Shown here: piece by piece, positions 33,495-40,399 of the stretch | Numbering within the stretch: the stretch's first letter is position 1 | How the letters are laid out: each line of letters starts with the position of its first letter | DNA from: Apostichopus parvimensis | Lineage: Eukaryota; Echinodermata; Holothuroidea; Aspidochirotida; Stichopodidae | Direction: 5' to 3' | Length of the DNA: 40,399 nucleotides | NCBI GenBank assembly: GCA_000934455.1 | Contig: KN882733.1 | Coordinates: forward strand, 101,974 to 142,372 | Notes under the pieces: model-generated | What the model saw: the letters and a program-made list of their open reading frames with translations, nothing else | What the model was told of the DNA's origin: nothing | Databases searched by the model: none | Translations under genes and position numbers: made by a program

Positions 33495-35607
33495 TAGAAT
33501 TACTACTTTTAGCAAGAGGACATGCTTAGCAAATCTAACTAATAAATAATATAAATCTTAACCTATCTAAGCCTATAGTTGTTGACTGATTATCAAAAAA
33601 TTCCAAGTTAAAGCATATCTTAAATATAAAGGAATTGAATAAAATACAATCGAGACACTGAGTCTTCTTTAGGGATCTTAAATTAAGCGAAGAATGAAAC
33701 CAGCGATTAACATTATAGGTGAGCTGATTCCTATCCTTTACTTCGAAAACAATTACTTCATTCTAGCTAACAAAAAGTATCCATAGACAAACTTTGAAAC
33801 TTTGATATCCCTTCAAAAAATTTAAATCACAGAAAATGGTTCAACTCGATTTTACTCGTACATAATATAGCCTTATAGGCGTGAATACAAGTCAATCTAT
33901 AACATTCCACAATTATTATTGTAATCACCTAACTTACTAAATCTACCAGGTCGGACATTGAGACAATTATGTGAGAAACTTGCAGCTTTTTACCGAGCAG
34001 GCTGATCGAAATAATGTTATTTAATAACTGATTATTAGTTTTTAACCTAACTCCTGTCAATATACCTGACACTTAATGTGATATATAGTTTTGTTAAATA
34101 TTGTATAGGGCCTAGAGCTTTGAGCCTCTATAAAACAGTTTTCCAATTAAGTATAATAATAATCAAATGCAATACATACGGTAGTTATTAAAAAAGGAAT
34201 CTTTCGTCCATGTCTTTCCAGCAGCAACTAGATCGTGGTGTTCTACTCACAGCTGGTTTTGTTTTAATTTTGCCCACTTAATTATAAAAACTGTACGTCA
34301 TTTCCAAGCCAACAGATGTATGGCCACATGATATTTTAAAAGTAAAATGGTTTTGAAATTGAAAGCGCGCCACTTATTTTACCCTGCTGCAACACGCAAT
34401 AGCAGAAGTTTGCCAGAGCCGTAGCTCTAACGTTAAATGTTCCGCTACCTGTTCACACCCGATGAACTCCATAGTAACAGAAGATATTTCAATGAAGACC
34501 CAATCAACCCAATTAAACTTAAAGGTAATAATTAAATAGTATAATTCAAGGATATAAAGTTTTTTCCAGATAACAATAGTATTTGTTAAAAAATGTAAAA
34601 AGCGGATAGTGTTATTTAGTTGAAAAAACGATCAATTTTAGAAAGTTAAGATCATAAGCATTACCCAATTTAGAAATATCTACAAACACAAAGAAAGAAC
34701 AAAGCTACATTTCGAAAAAAATCCACTAGAAGTTATGTCACACTCAAACCGTAACTTAGGAATGAATTTGATAACTAAACACAGATAGACATCATCATTT
34801 AAACAAATCGTATTAATTAGAAATAATTATAATTCAAGCAGAATAGTCGGATTTGAATCAATAATTAAATAATTTGTATATTAAAATTTGAGTTTAAGCC
34901 TCGTCAACCTTCTCTCTTGAAATTTGAACTTTTTTTTGCTTCTCTAAATTGCATTTTAATTATAAGAAACAACCTATTGATTTAAATATAATTCTTCCAA
35001 ATCTCCTTAAACTTTATAAAAAAAAAACTGGTATTAGTAAGAGTAGAAGTTTCCTTTTCATGATTCCTATAACATTAAATTACATTTTCCTTTTGAAGGT
35101 TCTAAATAAAAACACAAATACATTTGATCAATATTTTTCTTCTAAAGATAGATAATCTCAATTATTATTTACCCATTTCTTATAAAATTCTCAAACCGTC
35201 ATTGAGATTTGTTTCCTATTAACTATTAAATAAAAATATGTAGCCTCACATTCTTATTTTATTAAACCTTACTAGCTATAAAAACGTTAATTAATAATTT
35301 AATTGTAAAACAATAAAACTAACCCTCTAATCCTACATTACCACTTTATTTTTCTCTAATCTAATATAATTATTCCTGTTTATATTTGACTCCCCTTAAA
35401 ATCAGCCTCTTATTTTCGTTCCAATAACTGATTCCTTTTTACAAATAAACACGACCTAAATGTCCTAGTTTATCGCTTTACTTTCCTTTATTTTATTTCG
35501 TTATTTTTACTATTTATAATGTAATCAAAATTATTGTAATCCTAACCAAATTCAATCTATTTATCTCTTTCTACTCTATTATCAGTAACTCTATTCTTTT
35601 ATTCTAG
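33495..35607. other. AT-rich intron, strongly G-depleted toward its end
   Basis: No gene is seen here. In the last part (35161-35607) I count about 85 C against 23 G on the + strand, a strong skew that reverses just past the exon. The stretch ends in TCTATTCTTTTATTCTAG, the acceptor of the LRR exon. Confidence 0.7.
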
Positions 35608-35816
35608 ATTCCTATCTTCTGTGTGAATCTAGAGAACTGCTTTTCTAGAGTTGATGAGTCAGGTCTGAACCTTATTCTTTGGTCTGGTCTCTCTCTCTCT
35701 ATCCTGAGTTCTCTCCAGAAGCTGGTGATCACTGACAGAGACAGGGGACTAACTAATGAAGAGTTGGCGGCCATCTTGTCTTACTCCTCACAGTGTACAA
35801 GCTTGAAGGAGCTGAT
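35608..35816 (+). CDS. NLR-family receptor, first leucine-rich-repeat exon
   Basis: This internal exon encodes 69 residues plus two bases. The acceptor is TATTCTTTTATTCTAG (AG at 35606-35607). The preceding in-frame codon is TAG, so the exon cannot extend upstream. Incoming phase 0 matches the donor phase of the NACHT exon, and the join gives IASKNN followed by IPIFCVN without a break. The C-terminal half has a ribonuclease-inhibitor-like leucine-rich pattern: LSSLQKLVI at residues 33-41, GLTNEELAAIL at 47-57 and CTSLKEL at 63-69. LRRs in NLRs sense ligand and hold the NACHT domain inactive. The donor is GTAAGT at 35817 (outgoing phase 2), so further repeats should follow. The exon is clearly more GC-rich than its flanks. 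Being an exon is well supported. Belonging to the same transcript as 5326-6821 is inferred from strand, phase and domain order. Confidence 0.82.
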
Positions 35817-35822
35817 GTAAGT
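35817..35822 (+). other. splice donor of the LRR exon (GTAAGT)
   Basis: A consensus GTAAGT follows the second base of a codon (phase 2). Reading through it meets TAA at once, so the protein must continue in another exon. Confidence 0.8.
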
Positions 35823-36600
35823 ATTCCGGTGAAGATGTTAGAAACAACATAACAGTAAAATAGGGAATTAATTTAATTAAAAAAGTTATCACTATTAAAG
35901 TAACAATAGAGAATTTAAAGTCTATTGTATTTTTATGTCAAGGATTGGATTTAATTAGTGTAGTTGAATATATTTCAATAATTAGGTCATCGTGAAAGGA
36001 ATTCTGTAGAATGTTACGATAAATAAACACAAAATATAATGGATTAATAGGGAATAGTTTGAGAGGGTGATGGTAAGAGAGGGGTGAGTGGGGTTTGTTG
36101 GAACGTTCTTTGTTTAGTTTATGTTTTAAATTTAACTAAGCATTATGTTTTAGAAAAACAGGAATGTTTATTAGGATAAAATAAGAGATATATACACAAG
36201 GTAGTTGGATTTTAATAATTCTAGCGAGAATAATGAATATTTTAAAGTTGAGTTTTATAAGTAATACCTGTTACTTTTGACTGAAACCTCCAAAATATTT
36301 GTTTTCAAGTTGTACAATTTACTTTAACATTTTTTCAACGAAAGAAATTGAAAATCGTTATTAATAGAAGAGTAGTAAAATTATGGCAATAAAAATAGCA
36401 AAAGCAATAACATATAACTTTATTGTTCAACCCCCTCGCCCACCCCTCAAATTACAATCAAATGCTAACACTCTAGTAAAGCTGAAATTGATACCAAAAG
36501 AGAAAACAATTAAACAGTTTTAGTTGTCGCAGTTAATGAAATAGTTATTTAAAACTATTTCATTATTTGGCCCCACACCCATTAATTCATGAAAATTGTT
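35823..36600. other. AT-rich intron, C-depleted
   Basis: No gene. From 35821 to 36300 I count about 95 G against 34 C on the + strand, the reverse of the skew before the exon. A purine-rich patch (GAGAGGGTGATGGTAAGAGA) lies at 36061-36080. Confidence 0.7.
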
Positions 36601-36659
36601 AGGGTAATAATTTGTTTCGGACCATACTTTTTAGGGCTGTGTTTTTGGTTTATAGTCTT

Positions 36660-36815
36660 GTATCATGGTCGTCGATGTATGTACCTTTGATTTTCCTTTA
36701 TATACCTCCTTTAGTGCAACTTAATATATTGAAACATTTTACTGGTTTTTTTTCTTACCGTATGTATGTACCTTTTGATTTTCATGTTTATATCTTTTTC
36801 GTGCAATTATAAAAA
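36660..36815. repeat. diverged tandem duplication of about 95-100 bp
   Basis: The words GTATGTACCTTTGATTTTC...TTATAT...GTGCAA occur near 36677-36720 and again near 36765-36807 (GTATGTACCTTTTGATTTTC...TTATAT...GTGCAA). This is a short local duplication, and the open frame across it is a consequence of the repeat. Confidence 0.7.
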
Positions 36816-36840
36816 AAATAAAAAAATCGTGCCGCGCCGT

Positions 36841-37137
36841 TTGCAGTATTCTTTTTAGGTCCCAAAGTTTGGTCCAAAGAATTTTGCACAAAAGATTTGG
36901 AGTACAAGCAAAGTTCGGGTGACAAGCAATTTTTTGTCACAGGCACTGTTTGTGTCACAACTTTTTTTTGGGGGGGGGGGGGGGGGATTTGGTCCCCAAA
37001 AATTTGGTCAGAAATAATGTTGGTCCAAAAAAATTTGAGTACAAAAACATTTTGGTCACAAAATATTGGGGTCTGAAAACTTGTTTCGGTACAAACGATT
37101 TTTTTGATAAAAAAATTTGTCCGAATTATTTCTTTTT
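36841..37137. repeat. degenerate TTGGTC/CAAAA repeat with G17 tract
   Basis: Many imperfect copies of words like TTTGGTCC, GGTCACAAA and GAGTACAA recur about every 18-22 bp, on both sides of a G17 run (36970-36986). The array passes directly into the 16-bp minisatellite, so it may be an older, decayed part of one expanding array. Frames on either strand here are low complexity. Confidence 0.7.
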
Positions 37138-37217
37138 GTCGGAACATAGAGACGTCGGAATATAGAGAAGTCGGAACATAGATATGTCGGAACATAGAGA
37201 CGTCGGAACATAGAGAT
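37138..37217. repeat. 16-bp minisatellite, five copies
   Basis: Five consecutive 16-bp units follow the pattern GTCGGAACATAGAGAC, starting at 37138, 37154, 37170, 37186 and 37202, each differing by one to three bases. The period is exact. Confidence 0.96.
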
Positions 37218-38171
37218 GTAACCTTTTGTCAATAGTCAGAGAACTTAAGTTTTTTTACATTGATATGACTTTTTGCAGCACCATATACTATCTACCCTTT
37301 GTCCCATTATCTTTGGGAAGTATGGGGAGGTGGGGGTGAGCTCCAAATATGACTTGCGTCCGCTGGGAGGGGTGTAAACGCGGAGTCCCCTTTTGGAAAT
37401 GTAACCTTAAATAAATCATCTCAATGCTGTAGCAATTTACATTATTAAAAGTTCAGCAATACTTCCGTTATATTGACTACATGTGTACATTGAGTTGTTA
37501 TGTCCGCTATAGCCCTTAAAATTATATAAAAAAAAAAAATGAAATATTGCAAAGCGCATCTTTCAACCAGTCAATGAATAGATATAGAAAACAAACGATT
37601 GTAGATAAAAAACCATTTACATGAAAAAAGTAAATATTGCAACAGTTTGGTAAATATACGTTTATTATGCTAATTAGATACAAGGTACGTAACATATATA
37701 TTTTCTTTCCATTGGCCGGAGTGGTGTCTTACATAGAGATTTGCAATGCAGGTATAGGGTAGGACGATACTGAGCTAGACTTGAACTTAGCAGCATTTTG
37801 CGTTGAGTCGCCGTTTTTCCTCAATTTTTCCGTGTCTATCAAGTTTTTATCATAATACAATCACAAAAGACAAAACCAAGACTTTCTCATACTTTTTTCC
37901 CCACAGCGAACGTTAATTAGCAAGTAATTAAGGCTCTTATATGATTCTGAGATAAGTGTCTCCCTGACACATCGAATCATTTAGTATTTATCACATGCAG
38001 CTCTACAAAACCGCCTATTCAAATTCAACCAATCAGTAAAGTGATGTTTATGTATGACTTGGCGCAAAAAATAGACTCATTCATTGGCATGGTAATCCCT
38101 TGCTGCAAATCACTACTTAAATCTCCACACAGTCTAGCCAATATGCCTTATTGCATTCCCTTATGAGAAAC
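37218..38171. other. non-coding stretch, nothing recognised
   Basis: AT-rich sequence with A-tracts (for example near 37530). I see no gene or structured repeat. No further leucine-rich-repeat exon is visible. Confidence 0.5.
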
Positions 38172-38254
38172 GTTACTTTCCTCTCCTGAAAAACGTTATT
38201 TTCTCCCATGTTGTTAGAGGAGGAAACTAAGGTTTTTCAAGAGAGGAAACTAAC
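38172..38254. repeat. inverted repeat, 23-bp arms
   Basis: The arms 38172-38194 and 38232-38254 are complementary at 21 of 23 positions, separated by 37 nt. The word GGAAACTAA appears three times on the right side (38222, 38245 and 38262) and its complement-like forms on the left, so the structure may be composite. No function is evident. Confidence 0.85.
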
Positions 38255-38436
38255 AGGACCGGAAACTAACGGTCCCCATTGCGCTACACTCATAGCTACA
38301 TTGCTTTTAGTGCACAATGCACAGCGTGTACATAACGTTATTCAGGCCTAACCAGTGTAAGTCACACACTAATAGGTCTGATTGTACTACAGTAACTAGC
38401 CTATGTAACACCGAGTAGAGTGATACCAGGGAGCTG

Positions 38437-38676
38437 CTACTCTAACTCGTTCTCGCGAATGTTACGTACCGATCGGGTTCTTCTGGTTCGATGACTTTCT
38501 CTCTTATGTATCCTTGCTGTTTTATTTTCGCGGAGCGACGAATTTTCTTGGGTTTTTAGGGCATCGTATGCAATGAGATATGGCGTAACTGTCCCTTCGC
38601 GCAATACGTACATCTCCTCAACTGATTTTTGTTTACTGTTTACCTTGCTATTCAAAGTACCTTGTCCGTTATACAT
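38437..38676 (-). CDS. weak candidate small ORF, unrecognised, arginine-rich
   Basis: An ATG-started frame (ATG at 38676) encodes 79 residues and stops at TAG (38439-38437). The product is hydrophilic with a basic C-terminal half (KRESHRTRRTRSVRNIRENE) and no signal peptide or membrane segment. The region contains more CpG than its surroundings. I recognise no family, and the length is within what chance allows. It might be a first exon of a minus-strand gene or nothing. Confidence 0.15.
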   Translation of the reverse strand: MYNGQGTLNSKVNSKQKSVEEMYVLREGTVTPYLIAYDALKTQENSSLRENKTARIHKRESHRTRRTRSVRNIRENELE

Positions 38677-38682
38677 ATTCAC

Positions 38683-39590
38683 AAGGTTCCTATAAGTGGG
38701 AGGAGTCTATCGAAGTCAAAATTCAAAATACGAAAATCAGAAAATGTCATATTTTTTGCACTTTTCGGGAATAGTTTGAGTAGAAACTTTACAGTTAGCT
38801 TAGTTTAAGTCATTGGTATAGTATCCTAGTATTGGAAAATCTCGAGAATCAACGCAAATTGCTGCTTAAAAGGGTTATGATGCCCTATCTGTTACCGGTT
38901 AATCCAGATAATTTCATTTCATGCTCGCCAAACTCAACTTGTAGTAAGGAATCTTACAGACAATAGGTTTGTATATTCACATGATCATTCTCTTAGATTT
39001 GAAATGAACAACATATTAGCAGGGCTCTAAAATATTCTTTTCACAGAATACACACTAGTTTTAGTGTTAATGTCTCGGCATTTGGTTTGATTGAGACAGA
39101 ATGAAATACTGCTTGGCTTGATGAGTCGCCATATTGTAAGGGGAGGGAGACTTTATAATGAATTTCTACTTAACAACATTTATGTATTTTACCAAACTCA
39201 TAACAATCATAACAATCATAATGAATAATCATATGCTAACACAAAGGTTCAATGTTTCACACCCTCCCTCTACCCCTACCACAATCCCGGTTAATTCATA
39301 TCGACCCCATGCAAGATCTGTTTGAGGTCGATATTTGATGGTTTTGCCAGAAATAAATAACATTTAGAAAGATATGACAAAAAAAAAACTAACTAGATTG
39401 CTGAAAAAGAGGTAAAACTAGAGTTGTAAACTCCCCACATGTCACACCACAATCCATATATCATTGCTGTATTTACTTGTAGGTCAAGTTACCAGTATAA
39501 AGGCACTATGTGTAGACTTCAATGCAAATGTTTGCGATGAAACCGTACATTTACCGTATCAGGGGCGACGGAGCAGTGATAGAGGGTGGG
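38683..39590. other. non-coding stretch, nothing recognised
   Basis: Plain AT-rich sequence. A possible transposon-like word CAGGGGCGACGGAG occurs near 39560 but has no partner terminus. Confidence 0.5.
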
Positions 39591-39591
39591 C

Positions 39592-39608
39592 GGGGGGGGG
39601 GGGGGGGG
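39592..39608. repeat. poly-G tract (G17)
   Basis: A run of 17 G on the + strand after GAGGGTGGGC. Confidence 0.98.
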
Positions 39609-40095
39609 TGTTGATTGAACACATACTCCTCCCATATTCTTGTTACCCTGAAAAGTGGCTCCAATTTCTTAATGGAACTTACCAGTTACTTTGTACTTTA
39701 AAGTGCCCTCTTGTTGTATTTTTTAACCTGTTTCAGGTGCTTTATGTCTAAGAAATTTCTATTTGGCTTCAAAATAATAATAATAATGAACATATGCAGT
39801 TCAAAAGTAAATTTATAAAGTAACGGCGTAAAATCAAAGTCACATTCTCCCCTGCCTCTCAGTGTTTGTGCCTCCATATTCCAATAAAACTTTTCTGTTT
39901 CGAATCAACGAAGATCGTATTAGTGTAGTTTTTAATATTGTACAGGAAGTTGTAACAATTCCTTGGTATGAAGGACGTCTGATATTAGAGACATGCAGCT
40001 CTTCACTGAGAACATATTTGAATAGGAAGGTTTGATTGTGTAATGGTTAAGTAAAATGTTATCAACTCCAATGTTGCTATCTCCTCGACCCTCTC

Positions 40096-40399
40096 AGAGA
40101 GCGTGGTGGCCAGTTGGCTAAGGCGTCGGACTCGTGATCCAAGGATCGCTGGTTCGATTCCTGCCTAGTTCATTACATTGTGTCCTTGGGCAAGATACTT
40201 TATCTCACTTGCCTCTCTCCATCCAGGGGTCTAATGGGTACCATATGAGGTAACTTGTCATTGGGCGCAGTATATAACTGCTGCCGACTGGAGGGATTGT
40301 CCCTAACAGGTTATCATTAACCAGGGGTAATATAACGTATGTAAAGCGCTTTGAGACATATCGCTGGTATAAAGCGCTATATAAAAAGCAAATATTAAA
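40096..40399 (+). mobile_element. tRNA-derived SINE
   Basis: The 5' part is tRNA-like. It has an internal A box TGGCCAGTTGG at 40107-40117, an anticodon-loop-like CTCGTGA at about 40131-40137 (anticodon position CGT) and a perfect B box GGTTCGATTCC at 40151-40161, with the usual spacing for an RNA polymerase III type 2 promoter. It continues into a non-tRNA body (TGTCCTTGGGCAAGATACTT) and a 3' tail with GTAAAGCGCTTTGAG and AAAGCGCTATATAAA, a tail style I associate with LINE-mobilised SINEs of many invertebrates. The tRNA part has decayed pairing in the anticodon stem, so it is not a functional tRNA gene. The element may run past the window edge. Confidence 0.9.
40107..40161 (+). promoter_or_regulatory. 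internal pol III promoter (A and B boxes) of the SINE
   Basis: The A box TGGCCAGTTGG and B box GGTTCGATTCC match the tRNA-type consensus and lie 33 bp apart (end to start). They would direct transcription of the SINE from about 40096 if still active. Confidence 0.8.

Noticed and set aside
36788..37195. A 135-codon minus-strand frame, the longest outside the NACHT exon
   Set aside because: It spans the degenerate TTGGTC array, the G17 tract (poly-proline) and part of the 16-bp minisatellite, and its translation is low complexity.
39559..39608. CAGGGGCGACGGAG as a third hAT-like left terminus
   Set aside because: No inverted partner or 8-bp duplication is found before the window edge.
39737..39818. 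Strong acceptor TTTTTTAACCTGTTTCAG (AG at 39735-39736) in a phase compatible with the LRR exon donor
   Set aside because: The resulting frame of about 27 codons to a stop has no leucine-rich pattern and runs through a low-complexity ATAATAATAAT stretch, so I do not call it an exon.
40096..40170. A functional tRNA gene
   Set aside because: The A and B boxes are intact, but the anticodon stem does not pair properly and the sequence continues into a SINE body and tail.

Overview
This window looks like nuclear DNA from an invertebrate animal, most likely a deuterostome and possibly a sea cucumber or other echinoderm. The reasons are AT-rich, gene-poor sequence with spliced exons, many transposon remnants and a tRNA-derived SINE, and one clear NACHT-domain (NLR) gene of the type greatly expanded in echinoderms, amphioxus and corals. 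The exact taxon is inferred and could not be checked. One run of 217 N (11572-11788) is an assembly gap.

The only gene supported with confidence is an NLR-type innate immune receptor on the + strand. A large exon at 5326-6821 encodes the whole NACHT ATPase core and its helical/winged-helix extension. It is flanked by a good acceptor (AG at 5324-5325) and donor (GTAAGT at 6822). A second exon at 35608-35816 encodes the start of the leucine-rich-repeat part and has a pyrimidine-rich acceptor and another GTAAGT donor. The first exon ends in phase 0 and the second starts in phase 0, so they join without disturbing the frame. If they are consecutive exons, 6822-35607 is a single intron of about 28.8 kb that holds nearly all the mobile DNA in the window. 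The N-terminal effector exon and most LRR exons are not visible and probably lie outside the window.

Layout: 1-5325 is non-coding sequence with a 42-bp tandem repeat at the left edge, a 14-15-bp minisatellite (1376-1830), and diverged dispersed repeats (2481-2622, 2823-3372, 4120-4245/4895-5037). 5326-6821 is the NACHT exon. 6822-24484 holds a 39-bp minisatellite, two non-autonomous hAT-like elements with intact 8-bp target-site duplications (9456-10153 and 16687-17073), a possible third element end cut by the gap, a 165-bp tandem duplication and homopolymeric G/C tracts. 24485-30290 is bounded by short inverted termini beginning CACTG and by dense subterminal GACTA/TAGTC arrays, which suggests a 5.8-kb CACTA (EnSpm)-like non-autonomous transposon. 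It contains tandem repeats, a near-perfect hairpin and a palindrome. 30291-35607 is AT-rich intron. 35608-35816 is the LRR exon, where strand composition flips from C-rich to G-rich. 35817-40399 holds degenerate repeats, a 16-bp minisatellite, an inverted repeat, an unrecognised minus-strand ORF and a tRNA-derived SINE at the right edge.

Nothing here suggests an operon, a CRISPR array or prokaryotic organisation. Apart from the NLR gene, the open frames found (about 60-110 codons) are what chance allows in 40 kb of AT-rich DNA. Those mentioned below are marked as weak.
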